Positions 38,739-47,772 of a stretch of 64,000 nt of DNA are shown piece by piece. Position 1 is the stretch's first letter; the number at the start of each line of letters is the position of its first letter. Made by a program: the position numbers and the translations under genes. The notes beneath the pieces were generated by a model. It saw only the letters and a program-made list of their open reading frames with translations, did no database searches and was not told where the DNA came from. The DNA comes from Enemella evansiae (GTDB taxonomy: Bacteria; Pseudomonadota; Alphaproteobacteria; Rhodobacterales; Rhodobacteraceae), in contig JAFKDC010000013.1 in NCBI GenBank assembly GCA_017255395.1, positions 62,001 to 126,000 of the forward strand, given 5' to 3'.

Positions 38739-38739
38739 G

Positions 38740-39351
38740 ATGACCCCTGCCCTCTTTGCCTCTGTCGTGCTGGTGCACCTTCTGGCAGCCATGAGCCCCG
38801 GCCCCTCCTTCGTGGTCTGCGTCAGGACGGCGGCCTCGGAAGGGCTGCGCACGGCGCTGGCGCTTTCGGCGGGCTTCGGCCTTGGCGCCGGGCTCTGGGC
38901 GGCGGGCGCCATGGCCGGCCTCGCCCTGCTGTTCGAACTGATCCCGCCGCTCTTCACCGCGCTGAAGGTGGTCGGCGGCCTCTTCCTGATCTGGATCGCC
39001 ATCGGCATGTGGCGCCACGCCCCCGACCCGCTGCCGCAGCTGGGCGAGACCCGCCCCCGCAGCGCCTGGGCCGCCTTCCGCTTCGGTTTCCTGACCTATG
39101 CAACCAACCCGAAACCGGCGATCTTCTTCGGCGCCGTCTTCGTGGGCCTGGTGCCTGCCGAGACGCCGCTGGCGGCCCGCGCCGCACTGGTCGCCGCGAT
39201 CACCGTCAACGAAGCGCTCTGGTACGCCCTCGTGTCCCGCGTCTTCTCGTTGCCGAAGGCCCGCGCCGCCTACGCGCGCGTCAAGGCCCGCATCGACCGC
39301 GCCTTCGGATCGCTCATCGCCGCCTTCGGCCTCAAGATCGCCCTCACCTGA
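38740..39351 (+). CDS. LysE family amino-acid exporter
   Basis: A 203-residue membrane protein with the LysE pattern: [20 protein letters not shown] near the N-terminus and [20 protein letters not shown] in the middle. It has about six hydrophobic segments. It begins one base after the stop of the previous LysE gene (TAG-G-ATG), giving tight translational coupling. The paralogues are clearly diverged, so they could form different transporters or a heteromer. Substrate unknown. Confidence 0.88.
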   Translation: MTPALFASVVLVHLLAAMSPGPSFVVCVRTAASEGLRTALALSAGFGLGAGLWAAGAMAGLALLFELIPPLFTALKVVGGLFLIWIAIGMWRHAPDPLPQLGETRPRSAWAAFRFGFLTYATNPKPAIFFGAVFVGLVPAETPLAARAALVAAITVNEALWYALVSRVFSLPKARAAYARVKARIDRAFGSLIAAFGLKIALT

Positions 39352-39385
39352 CCCGCACCCAGCCGCCAAAGCCAAGGAGAGCCCC

Positions 39386-39889
39386 ATGGACAACCGCCTG
39401 CCCCACGAGAAGGGCTTTCACGTCAGCTGGGACCAGCTGCACCGCGACGCCCGCGCCCTGGCCTGGCGCCTGCAGGGACAGGGCCCGGACGGGGGCCAGT
39501 GGCGCGCCGTGGTCGCCATCACCCGCGGCGGCATGGCCCCCGCGATGATCGTCGCGCGCGAACTCGACATCCGCACCGTCGACACGATCAGCGTCAAAAG
39601 CTACAACCATCAGACCCAGTCCGCCCCCCAGATCATCAAGGCCCCCGATCCGCAGGTCATAGGCGACGGCACCGGCATCCTGGTGGTCGACGACCTCGTC
39701 GACACCGGCCGCACACTCGAGGTGGTGCGCGGCCACATGCCGAAGGCCCAGATCGCCACGGTCTACGCCAAACCGCAGGGCCGCCCGCAGGTCGATACCT
39801 TCATCACCGAGGTCAGCCAGGACACCTGGATCTTCTTCCCCTGGGACATGGCGCTGCAATACGTCAAACCCTACCGCGGCGCCGACTGA
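39386..39889 (+). CDS. gpt: Xanthine phosphoribosyltransferase
   Basis: Salvages xanthine (and guanine) to the monophosphate with PRPP. The 167 residues show a PRTase fold with [22 protein letters not shown] and the PRPP-binding loop [18 protein letters not shown]; the C-terminal [18 protein letters not shown] fits Gpt. The ATG at 39386 follows AAGGAG. It lies 34 bases after the second LysE gene and could be in the same transcript. Confidence 0.92.
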   Translation: MDNRLPHEKGFHVSWDQLHRDARALAWRLQGQGPDGGQWRAVVAITRGGMAPAMIVARELDIRTVDTISVKSYNHQTQSAPQIIKAPDPQVIGDGTGILVVDDLVDTGRTLEVVRGHMPKAQIATVYAKPQGRPQVDTFITEVSQDTWIFFPWDMALQYVKPYRGAD

Positions 39890-39933
39890 GCAGACAAAGC
39901 GTCCCATCCGCCAAATCCCGGGGACAGCCCGGC

Positions 39934-40008
39934 TCCTTTGGTCTGAAATTACCGCGGGCCCGGGGCAGTGCCCCGGACGGGGGTCTGGGGGCATAGCCCC
40001 CAGGGGGG
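39934..40008. repeat. Dispersed intergenic repeat copy with hairpins (after gpt)
   Basis: CTCCTTTGGTCTGAAATTACC is followed by three GC-rich stem-loops, including CCGGGGCAGTGCCCCGG and CTGGGGGCATAGCCCCCAG. The layout (an AT-richer head, then GGGGGCAnnGCCCCC) matches the copies at 41435-41492, 46177-46234 and 54377-54432. It lies between convergent genes and may act as a terminator. Confidence 0.6.
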
Positions 40009-40049
40009 AATGCGCCCCCGCAAAGGGGGCCCATCGCGGCAAACCCGCC

Positions 40050-40934
40050 TCAACCGGCGGCCACCTCCGGGCGCATCCCCGCCCGCAGCGTCTCGCGCCA
40101 GCCGGTGGTGGGGCGCCCGATCAGCCGCGACAGCGTCCGGTCCTCGCTGTAAAGCCCGCCCTCCGACGCACCGCGATCGCTGTCCGCCAGCATCGCGGCC
40201 ACCGGCCCCGGCAACCCCGCGCCCTCCAGCGCCGCCGCATAGCCCGCCTCGTCAAGCGCCACGTAGGGCACCGTCTTGCCGCTGATGGCGGACATCTCCG
40301 CCGCGAACTCCGTCAGGGTAAAGCTCTCGTCGCCCGCCAGCTCGAACACCCTCCCGCTCTCGGGCAACACGCCGCGCAGGACCGTGGCCGCCGCCTCGGC
40401 ATAGTCGCGCCGCGCAGCGCCGGAAATGCGCCCCTCACCCGCCGCACCGTAAAGCGCACCAAGACCCACGGCGGTCTCTGCGCCCATCACGTAGTTCTCC
40501 GTGTACCAGCCGTTGCGCAAGACGGCGTAACGCAGTCCCGACTCCGCCAGCGCGCGTTCCGTCGCCACATGCTCGGACGGCAGGATGGTCAGCGGCGACT
40601 CGGTGGCGCGCAGGATCGAGGTATAGGCGACGAAGCCCACCCCCGCCTCGACCGCCGACGCGATGGCCACCCTGTGCTGCGCCTCGCGGTCGCCCACCGC
40701 GTTCGACGAAATCAGCAGTAACCGTTCCACCCCCTCGAAGGCCGCGCGCAACGACGCCGCATCGGTGTAATCGCCCATCCGTACGGTGACGCCCCATGCC
40801 TCCAGCGCCGCCGCCGCCTCGGGCCGCCGGACCAGCGCACCGATGCTGCCGGGCGCCTCGGTCTTCAGAAGCGCCTCGATCACCAGCGCCCCCAGTTGCC
40901 CCGAGGCCCCTGTTACGAGATATTTCAAAGCCAT
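40050..40934 (-). CDS. NAD(P)H:quinone oxidoreductase-like protein (QorB/NmrA-type SDR)
   Basis: A 294-residue atypical SDR: Rossmann motif LVTGASGQLGALVIEAL at the N-terminus, VRMGDYTDAASLRAAFEGVERLLLIS, a VLRNGWYTEN block and DYAEAAATVL. This arrangement is typical of QorB-type NADPH-quinone oxidoreductases and NmrA-like proteins. The start at 40934 has AAAGGA upstream. It is divergent from an HxlR regulator (89-base gap with an inverted repeat), the classical arrangement for a repressor controlling a redox enzyme. Confidence 0.87.
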   Translation of the reverse strand: MALKYLVTGASGQLGALVIEALLKTEAPGSIGALVRRPEAAAALEAWGVTVRMGDYTDAASLRAAFEGVERLLLISSNAVGDREAQHRVAIASAVEAGVGFVAYTSILRATESPLTILPSEHVATERALAESGLRYAVLRNGWYTENYVMGAETAVGLGALYGAAGEGRISGAARRDYAEAAATVLRGVLPESGRVFELAGDESFTLTEFAAEMSAISGKTVPYVALDEAGYAAALEGAGLPGPVAAMLADSDRGASEGGLYSEDRTLSRLIGRPTTGWRETLRAGMRPEVAAG

Positions 40935-40974
40935 GAGTCTGTCCTTTCTCAACATCGGTCCCAAATCGGGATAT

Positions 40975-40991
40975 GGTCTCAAACGTAGACC
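40975..40991. promoter_or_regulatory. Candidate HxlR operator (inverted repeat)
   Basis: GGTCT-N7-AGACC lies midway between the divergent reductase and HxlR genes and overlaps the likely promoters of both. Inverted repeats in such gaps are typical binding sites of HxlR-type regulators. Confidence 0.5.
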
Positions 40992-41024
40992 TAAAGGCAA
41001 CATTCGTGAAGGAGGCACAAAATC

Positions 41025-41423
41025 ATGACCAGGGAACAGCCGGGGAACCTCCTCTTCGCCGACGCCTACCGCACCGCGCCGGATGTGCGCGACAAATGCC
41101 CGATCCGCGACGTGCTCGACCGGGTCGGCCAGAAGTGGACACTGCTCATCCTCATCAACCTCGAACCGGCGCCGCAGCGGTTTTCCGCGCTGCAACGGCA
41201 GGTCGGTGACATCTCCAAGCGGATGCTGACCCAGACCCTGCGCGACCTCGAACGCGATGGCCTGATCGCCCGCACGGTCTACCCGACGAAACCACCGGCG
41301 GTGGAATACGCGCTGACCGACCTCGGCCGCTCCGCCCTGCATCCGATCGCCGCCCTCAGCCACTGGGCAGAGGAAAATCACGCGACCATCCGCGCCGCCC
41401 GCGCCACCTTCGACGCGGTCTGA
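41025..41423 (+). CDS. HxlR family transcriptional regulator
   Basis: A 132-residue winged-helix DNA-binding protein: [20 protein letters not shown], then [30 protein letters not shown], and the wing [16 protein letters not shown]. These match HxlR. C25 sits at the position where redox- or quinone-sensing members (YodB/QorR type) have their sensor cysteine. GGAGG precedes the ATG. It most likely represses the divergent QorB-like gene in response to quinones or electrophiles; this is inference from context. Confidence 0.88.
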   Translation: MTREQPGNLLFADAYRTAPDVRDKCPIRDVLDRVGQKWTLLILINLEPAPQRFSALQRQVGDISKRMLTQTLRDLERDGLIARTVYPTKPPAVEYALTDLGRSALHPIAALSHWAEENHATIRAARATFDAV

Positions 41424-41434
41424 CCCCGCCAGAA

Positions 41435-41492
41435 TTTCTTCTGTCCGTAAATATCCCGGGGGGAGGCCGCAGGCCGGGGGGCAGCGCCCCCT
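41435..41492. repeat. Dispersed intergenic repeat copy (after HxlR gene)
   Basis: TTTCTTCTGTCCGTAAATAT followed by CCCGGGGGGAGGCCGCAGGC and the hairpin GGGGGGCAGCGCCCCC. It shares head and hairpin with the copy at 54377-54432. Confidence 0.7.
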
Positions 41493-41538
41493 CGTTCACC
41501 GCCCGCCCCTCGCCACATGTTCGATCCAAAGGGCCGCC

Positions 41539-42735
41539 ATGACCACACGCACCGACGCCACCTTCTTTCCGCCGATCCCCGAGGCACAACGCTGGCTGAA
41601 AGGCGTGACCTTTCCGCCCGACCGCCCGCTGATCAACCTCAGCCAGGCCGCCCCCGCCGAACCGCCGCCACCCGAAATGCTGCACGCCATGGCGGGCTTC
41701 CTGCAAGAGCCCGCGACACATCTCTACGGCCCCGTCCTCGGCCTGCCCGCCCTCCGCGCGGCTCTGGCCGAGGACTGGGCCCGGCACTACGGCGCCCCCG
41801 TCACGGCCGGGCAGATCGGCATCACCCAGGGCTGCAACCAGGCCTTTGCCGCGACCCTCTCGGCGCTCACCACCGAGGGTGACGAGGTCATTGTCCCGAC
41901 GCCCTGGTACTTCAACCACAAGATGTGGCTGGACATGAGCGGGCTGCGCGCCGTGCCCCTGCCCACCGGCGCCGACCTGATCCCCGAGGCCGATGCCGCG
42001 CGCCCGCTGATCAGCGCAAGAACCCGCGCCATCGTCCTGGTCACGCCGAACAATCCGACCGGCGCAGAATATCCGCCCGAGACCCTGCGCGCCTTCTTCG
42101 ACCTGGCCCGCGCGCATGGGCTGAAGCTGGTCGTCGACGAGACCTACCGCGATTTCCATTCCCGGCCCGGCGCCCCGCACGATCTTCTGACCACGCCCGG
42201 ATGGGACGACACGCTGATCCAGCTCTACAGCTTCTCCAAGGCCTACCGCCTGACCGGCCACCGTGTCGGCGCGGTGATCGCCAACCCGGACCTGCTGCAC
42301 CAGATCGAGAAGTTTCAGGACACCGTGGCGATCTGTGCGCCCACGCTGGGCCAGAAGGCCGCGCTCTGGGGCCTGCAGAACCTGGGCGACTGGAAAGACG
42401 CGCAGCGGCAGGAGATCCTGACCCGCCGCGCCGCCATCGCCGAGGGTTTCGGCCCCCTGCGGGATCGCGGCTGGCGGCTGCGCGGGCTCGGCGCCTATTT
42501 CGCCTATCTCGACCATCCCTTCGCGGAAGGCGCCGCGGCCCTCGCCCCGCGTCTGGTGCGCGAGGCAGGCGTTCTGACCCTGCCCGCCACCATGTTCACG
42601 CCACCCGGCGATGCCTCGGGCGAGCGCTGCCTGCGCGTGGCCTTCGCCAATACCGACAGCGCCGGTCTGGCCCGGGTCCTCGACCGGCTGGCAGGGGTGG
42701 AGGGCCCCCTTGCCACCCCTTCGGGCGCAGCGTAG
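41539..42735 (+). CDS. PLP-dependent aminotransferase (class I/II)
   Basis: A 398-residue fold-type I aminotransferase. The PLP lysine is K234 in LYSFSKAYRLTGHRVG; supporting motifs are GCNQAFAATLSAL, PTPWYFNHKMWLDMSG, VTPNNPTGAEYPP and VVDETYRDF. The substrate is not determined by sequence; aspartate/aromatic-type enzymes share these motifs. It precedes ppiD by 36 bases on the same strand, so it may lie in the ppiD-trpE transcript, and an aminotransferase next to trpE could suit aromatic metabolism, but that is only context. Confidence 0.88.
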   Translation: MTTRTDATFFPPIPEAQRWLKGVTFPPDRPLINLSQAAPAEPPPPEMLHAMAGFLQEPATHLYGPVLGLPALRAALAEDWARHYGAPVTAGQIGITQGCNQAFAATLSALTTEGDEVIVPTPWYFNHKMWLDMSGLRAVPLPTGADLIPEADAARPLISARTRAIVLVTPNNPTGAEYPPETLRAFFDLARAHGLKLVVDETYRDFHSRPGAPHDLLTTPGWDDTLIQLYSFSKAYRLTGHRVGAVIANPDLLHQIEKFQDTVAICAPTLGQKAALWGLQNLGDWKDAQRQEILTRRAAIAEGFGPLRDRGWRLRGLGAYFAYLDHPFAEGAAALAPRLVREAGVLTLPATMFTPPGDASGERCLRVAFANTDSAGLARVLDRLAGVEGPLATPSGAA

Positions 42736-42771
42736 ACAAGCCCGGAAAATTCGCGGGCAGAGGAGCGCAGC

Positions 42772-44625
42772 ATGGCACGCAAAACCGGGAAAGTCGGCGG
42801 TATGGCAGGCTGGCTGTTGCTGGGGCTTCTGCTGCTGGCGCTGGGGGGCTTCGGCGCGACCAGCTTCTCGGGCAATCTCCGCAGCATCGGCTCTGTCGGC
42901 GAGACCCCGATCCCGGTCTCGACCTACGCCCGCAGCCTGCAAAACGAGATCCGCGCCATCGAGGCCCAGCAGGGCGGCGCCATGACCTTCCAGCAGGCGC
43001 AGGCACGCAATATCCCGCAACAGGTGCTGTCGCAGATGGTGGTGACCGCCGCCCTGAAGGAAGAGGCCGACACGCTGGGCATCTCGGTCGGCGACGACAA
43101 GCTGGCGCAGGACCTGCGCGCGATCCAGGCCTTTCGCGGGACCGACGGCAGCTTCAACCGCGAAGCCTACCGCATGACGCTGGAAAACGCGGGCCTGTCG
43201 GAACGCGAGTTCGAGGAACAGCTGCGCGGCGAAAGCGCCTCGACCCTGCTGCAGGGCGCGGTTCTGGCCGGCATCAAGATGCCGCCGGCCTATCTGGACA
43301 CGCTCATCGCCTATACCGGCGAGCGTCGCAGCTTCAGCTGGGCCGAGGTCAGCGCCGACGCGGGCGATCTGGACACCGGCACCACCGAGGCCACCGAGGA
43401 CGACCTGCGCGCCTTCTACGAAGAGAACATCGGCGCCTTCACCCGGCCCCGGACCAAGGACATCACCTATGCCTGGCTGACGCCCGAGATGATCGTCGAG
43501 ACCGTAGAGGTCGACGAGGACTCGCTGCGCGCCGCCTATGAAGAGCGCTCGGCCCAGTACAACATGCCCGAGCGGCGGCTGGCCGAACGGCTCGTCTTCG
43601 CCAACGAGGCGGCGGCGCAGGACGCGGCAGAGCGCATCGCCGCCGGGGAAGTGACCTTCGAGGACCTCGTGGCGAAACGCGATCTCGACCTCGCCGACGT
43701 CGATCTGGGGGACGTCAGCCGCGCCGATCTGGGCGAGGCCGCCGAGACGGTCTTTGCCGCAGAGGTCGGCAGCGTCACCGGCCCCGCGCAAAGCGACCTC
43801 GGCGTCGCGCTTTACCGCGTCAACGCCGTGCTGCCCGCGCAGGAAACCAGCTTCGAGGACGCGCTGCCCGACCTGCGCGGCGAGCTTGCGCTGGACCGCG
43901 CGCGCCGCGTGGTGGAACAGCAGGCGCAGGGCTTCGACGATGAACTCGCCGGCGGTGTGACGTTGGAGGAACTGGCCGAGACAACCGACATGGAACTGGG
44001 GCAGATCGACTGGAATTCACGGGCCGAAGGCACGGTGACGGGCTACGAGGCCTTCCGCGCCGCCGCCGAAGCCGCCGAAGAAGGCGACTATCCCGAAATC
44101 GCCGAGCTGGGCGACGGCGGGGTCTTCGCGCTGCGTGTCGACGGCATCGCCGAGGCCGCGCCCTACACCTTCGACGAGGTCCGCGACGAGGTCCGCGCCG
44201 CCTACGATGCACAGGCCCGCGCCAATGCCGCGCTGGAACAGGCCGAGGCGCTGCTGGCGCCGCTGGCCGGGGATGCCAGCTTCGAGGAGATGGGGCTGGA
44301 GCAGCGCACCGAAACCGGGCTGTCGCGCACCTCTTTCGGCTCCGACCTGCCGCCCGAGGTGCTGGAACGCGTCTTTACCATGCGCCCCGCCGAAACCGCG
44401 GCCATCGCCACCGGCGACAGCGCGATCGTGGTGCGCCTCGACGACATCCTGCCCGCCGAGACCGAAAGCCCGCAGGCGCAGCAGCTGGCGCGGTTCTTCG
44501 GCGATCAGGCGGCGCAGGACGTGGCGCAGGATCTCTTCCGCGCGCTGGCGACCGACATTCAGGACCGCGCCGGTGTCAGCATCGATCAGGCGGCACTGAA
44601 CGCCGTACACGCGAACTTCCAGTAA
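42772..44625 (+). CDS. ppiD: PpiD-like peptidyl-prolyl isomerase / periplasmic chaperone
   Basis: A 617-residue membrane-anchored chaperone: one N-terminal transmembrane helix (about 13-30, AGWLLLGLLLLALGGFGATS), a SurA_N-like domain (VGETPIPVSTYARSLQNEI, VLSQMVVTAALKEEADTLGI), then a parvulin-like central region (about 245-365) and a long acidic C-terminus. Assists folding of exported proteins near the Sec translocon. The parvulin active site appears weakly conserved, as is common for PpiD. It is coupled to trpE by a 10-base gap, an arrangement seen in other Rhodobacteraceae. Confidence 0.87.
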   Translation: MARKTGKVGGMAGWLLLGLLLLALGGFGATSFSGNLRSIGSVGETPIPVSTYARSLQNEIRAIEAQQGGAMTFQQAQARNIPQQVLSQMVVTAALKEEADTLGISVGDDKLAQDLRAIQAFRGTDGSFNREAYRMTLENAGLSEREFEEQLRGESASTLLQGAVLAGIKMPPAYLDTLIAYTGERRSFSWAEVSADAGDLDTGTTEATEDDLRAFYEENIGAFTRPRTKDITYAWLTPEMIVETVEVDEDSLRAAYEERSAQYNMPERRLAERLVFANEAAAQDAAERIAAGEVTFEDLVAKRDLDLADVDLGDVSRADLGEAAETVFAAEVGSVTGPAQSDLGVALYRVNAVLPAQETSFEDALPDLRGELALDRARRVVEQQAQGFDDELAGGVTLEELAETTDMELGQIDWNSRAEGTVTGYEAFRAAAEAAEEGDYPEIAELGDGGVFALRVDGIAEAAPYTFDEVRDEVRAAYDAQARANAALEQAEALLAPLAGDASFEEMGLEQRTETGLSRTSFGSDLPPEVLERVFTMRPAETAAIATGDSAIVVRLDDILPAETESPQAQQLARFFGDQAAQDVAQDLFRALATDIQDRAGVSIDQAALNAVHANFQ

Positions 44626-44635
44626 GGTCCCGCCC

Positions 44636-46150
44636 ATGTCCGCTCTGACCCCCGGCTTCGATGCCTTTGCCAAGGCCTACGAGGCCGGGCAGAACCAGAT
44701 CGTCTACACCCGCCTCGCCGCCGACCTCGACACGCCGGTCTCGCTGATGCTGAAGCTGACCGGCGCGGCCAAGGACGCCTTCATGCTGGAATCGGTGACC
44801 GGCGGCGAAGTGCGCGGCCGCTACTCGATCATCGGCATGAAGCCCGACCTGATCTGGCAGTGCCACGACGGCACCAGCCGCCTGAACCGGCAGGCGCGCT
44901 TCGACCCCGAGGCCTTCGAGAACCAGTCCGACGACCCGCTGACCGCCCTGCGCGCGCTGCTGGCGGAATCGCGGATCGACCTGCCCGCCGACCTGCCGCA
45001 GGCCGCCGCGGGGCTCTTCGGATACCTCGGATACGACATGATCCGGCTGGTCGAGCGCCTGCCGGACGTGAACCCCGACCCGCTGGGACTGCCCGACGCC
45101 ATGATGATGCGCCCCTCGGTGGTGGCGGTCCTCGACGGCGTGAAGGGCGAGGTCACGGTTGTCTCGCCCGCATGGGTGCAGGACGGGCTGTCGGCGCGCG
45201 CTGCCTATGCACAGGCCGCCGAGCGCGTCATGGACGCGGTGCGCGACCTCGAACGGGCCATGCCGCAGGCCACCCGCGATCTGGGCGATGCCGCCGAACT
45301 GGGCGAGCCGGTGTCCAACTTCACGCGCGAAGGCTACAAGGCGGCGGTCGAGACGGCCAAGGACTACATCCGCGCCGGCGACATCTTTCAGGTGGTGCCG
45401 TCGCAGCGCTGGACGCAGGACTTCCCGCTGCCGCCCTTTGCGCTCTATCGCTCGCTCAGGCGGACGAACCCCTCGCCCTTCATGTTCTACTTCAACTTCG
45501 GCGGCTTCCAGGTGATCGGCGCCAGCCCCGAGATTCTCGTGCGGGTCTTCGGGCAAGAGGTCACGATCCGCCCCATCGCGGGCACCCGGCCCCGGGGCGC
45601 CACCCCCGAAGAGGACAAGGCGCTGGAGGAAGATCTGCTCGCCGACCAGAAGGAACTGGCCGAACACCTGATGCTTCTGGACCTCGGGCGCAACGACACC
45701 GGCAAGGTCTCGAAGATCGGCACCGTGCGCCCGACGGAACAGTTCATCATCGAACGCTACAGCCACGTCATGCACATCGTCTCGAACGTGGTGGGCGAAC
45801 TGGCAGAGGATCAGGACGCGCTCTCGGCCTTCTTCGCGGGCATGCCTGCCGGGACGGTCTCCGGCGCCCCCAAGGTCCGCGCGATGGAAATCATCGACGA
45901 GCTGGAACCGGAGAAGCGCGGCGTCTACGGCGGCGGCGTGGGCTATTTCTCGGCGGGCGGTGACATGGACATGTGCATCGCCCTGCGCACGGCCATCGTG
46001 AAGGACCGCAAGCTCTATATTCAGGCCGGTGGCGGCGTCGTCTACGACAGCGACCCCGAGGCCGAGTACATGGAGACGGTCCACAAGTCGAACGCCATCC
46101 GCCGCGCCGCCGCCGATGCCGCGCGCTTCACCGGCGACGGCAACCGCTAA
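44636..46150 (+). CDS. trpE: Anthranilate synthase component I
   Basis: Converts chorismate to anthranilate with TrpG-supplied ammonia, the first step of tryptophan synthesis. The 504 residues have the N-terminal feedback domain (FMLESVTGGEVRGRYSIIG; the LLES-type tryptophan site) and the chorismate-binding domain (GDIFQVVPSQRW, RPIAGTRPRGATPEEDKALEEDL, SHVMHIVSNVVG, GTVSGAPKVRAME, GGGVGYFSAGGDMD). trpG does not follow; the next gene is radA after a 215-base gap with a repeat. Confidence 0.96.
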   Translation: MSALTPGFDAFAKAYEAGQNQIVYTRLAADLDTPVSLMLKLTGAAKDAFMLESVTGGEVRGRYSIIGMKPDLIWQCHDGTSRLNRQARFDPEAFENQSDDPLTALRALLAESRIDLPADLPQAAAGLFGYLGYDMIRLVERLPDVNPDPLGLPDAMMMRPSVVAVLDGVKGEVTVVSPAWVQDGLSARAAYAQAAERVMDAVRDLERAMPQATRDLGDAAELGEPVSNFTREGYKAAVETAKDYIRAGDIFQVVPSQRWTQDFPLPPFALYRSLRRTNPSPFMFYFNFGGFQVIGASPEILVRVFGQEVTIRPIAGTRPRGATPEEDKALEEDLLADQKELAEHLMLLDLGRNDTGKVSKIGTVRPTEQFIIERYSHVMHIVSNVVGELAEDQDALSAFFAGMPAGTVSGAPKVRAMEIIDELEPEKRGVYGGGVGYFSAGGDMDMCIALRTAIVKDRKLYIQAGGGVVYDSDPEAEYMETVHKSNAIRRAAADAARFTGDGNR

Positions 46151-46176
46151 GGGCACATCCGGTGGCGGGGGCCAGA

Positions 46177-46234
46177 GGGGGCTCTGCCCCCGCGCTGCCC
46201 CCCAAAGGTGTCAGGAAAAACCAGAGAAGCAGGA
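46177..46234. repeat. Dispersed intergenic repeat copy, inverted (trpE-radA gap)
   Basis: GGGGGCTCTGCCCCC (46177-46191) is the reverse of the GGGGGCAGAGCCCCC hairpin at 54418-54432, and the following CCCCCCAAAGGTGTCAGG and CCAGAGAAGCAGGAGG correspond to the repeat head in reverse orientation. Confidence 0.6.
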
Positions 46235-46365
46235 GGCGGCTTTGCAGGCCTTGGGGCGTTAACCCGGGGGCATCGGCGGGCGGCGTGACACGGCAGTGCC
46301 GCTGGGCATTGGCCCCGGGGCGGGGATCGGGCATAAGCGGCGCGATCGCCGTTGAAGGAGGCCCG

Positions 46366-47733
46366 ATGGCCAAAGCCGCCGCCCGTTTCGTCTGTCAGTC
46401 CTGCGGGGCCGTGACCTCCAAGTGGTCGGGCCGCTGCGAGGCCTGTGGCGAGTGGAACTCCGTCGCCGAGGAAGCGCCGCTGTCGCAGGGACCGTCGGGC
46501 AAGACGCTCGGCCAGTCGCGCGGGCGGGCGCTGCCGCTGTCGGATCTCTCTGCCAAGGAAGCGCCGCCGCCGCGCACCGCCTGCCGCATAGACGAGCTGG
46601 ACCGGGTGCTGGGCGGAGGGCTGGTGCCCGCCTCGGCGGTGCTGGTGGGCGGCGATCCGGGCATCGGCAAGTCGACGCTTTTGTTGCAGGGGGCCGCGGC
46701 TTTTGCCCGCGCCGGGCTGAAGGTGGTCTATATCTCAGGCGAAGAGGCCAGCGCGCAGGTGCGCCTGCGCGCGCAGCGGCTGGGCTTGCAGGACGCGCCG
46801 GTGCAGCTGGCGACCGAGACCAACCTGCGCAACATCCTGACAACGCTGGACGAACACCGCCCCGACCTTGCCATCGTCGATTCGATCCAGACCATGTGGG
46901 CCGACAATGTCGACAGCGCGCCCGGTTCCGTTTCCCAGGTGCGGGCCTCGGCGCATGAGCTGACCACCTTCGCCAAGCGCACCGGGTCCTCGGTGGTGAT
47001 GGTGGGCCATGTCACCAAGGACGGTCAGATCGCCGGGCCGCGCGTGGTCGAGCACATGGTCGACACGGTGCTTTATTTCGAGGGCGAGCGCGGCCACCAG
47101 TTCCGCATCCTGCGCTCGGTCAAGAACCGCTTCGGCCCCGCCGACGAGATCGGCGTCTTCGAGATGACCGGCGGCGGGCTGGCCGAGGTCACCAACCCCT
47201 CTGCCCTGTTCCTGTCCGAGCGCGGAGAGCCCTCGCCCGGATCGGTGGTCTTCGCGGGCATCGAGGGCACGCGCCCGGTGCTGGTCGAGTTCCAGGCGCT
47301 GGTGGCGCCAACCCCCCATTCGCAGCCGCGCCGGTCGGTGGTGGGCTGGGACGGCTCGCGGCTGGCGATGATCCTCGCGGTCCTCGAATCGCGCTGCGGC
47401 ATCCCGTTTTCAGGCCTCGACGTCTATCTCAACGTCGCGGGCGGGTTGCGCGTCAGCGAACCCGCCGCCGATCTGGCGGTCGCCGCCGCCCTGCTTTCCG
47501 CGCGGGAAGACGTCAGCCTGCCGCCGGAAACCGTCGTTTTCGGAGAAATCTCGCTATCCGGCGCGCTCCGCCCGGTCAGCCAGTCCGAAAACAGGTTGAA
47601 AGAAGCGCAAAAACTTGGTTTCTCCACCGCGATCCTGCCGAAGGGCGGCAAACCCGGTTCCGCGGGCGACATGAAGCTGTCCCTGATGGGCGACCTGACC
47701 ACATTCGTGGGCGATGTCTTCGGCGCAGGCTGA
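46366..47733 (+). CDS. radA: DNA repair protein RadA/Sms
   Basis: A RecA-like helicase that extends D-loops during recombinational repair. The 455 residues have an N-terminal zinc finger (C10, C13, C24, C27), a Walker A GGDPGIGKST (about 95-104), the RadA-specific KNRFG motif (KNRFGPADEIG) and a C-terminal Lon-like domain (SRCGIPFSGLDVYLNVAGGL). The ATG at 46366 follows GAAGGAGG. It is followed closely by cvpA. Confidence 0.96.
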   Translation: MAKAAARFVCQSCGAVTSKWSGRCEACGEWNSVAEEAPLSQGPSGKTLGQSRGRALPLSDLSAKEAPPPRTACRIDELDRVLGGGLVPASAVLVGGDPGIGKSTLLLQGAAAFARAGLKVVYISGEEASAQVRLRAQRLGLQDAPVQLATETNLRNILTTLDEHRPDLAIVDSIQTMWADNVDSAPGSVSQVRASAHELTTFAKRTGSSVVMVGHVTKDGQIAGPRVVEHMVDTVLYFEGERGHQFRILRSVKNRFGPADEIGVFEMTGGGLAEVTNPSALFLSERGEPSPGSVVFAGIEGTRPVLVEFQALVAPTPHSQPRRSVVGWDGSRLAMILAVLESRCGIPFSGLDVYLNVAGGLRVSEPAADLAVAAALLSAREDVSLPPETVVFGEISLSGALRPVSQSENRLKEAQKLGFSTAILPKGGKPGSAGDMKLSLMGDLTTFVGDVFGAG

Positions 47734-47772
47734 GACGGCAGGCAAGGAAAAGAAGAAAGGCGAGCGAGGCTG

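Noticed and set aside
41356-43791. An 811-codon minus-strand frame across the aminotransferase and ppiD genes
   Set aside because: Shadow frame; it spans two real plus-strand genes and has no family features.
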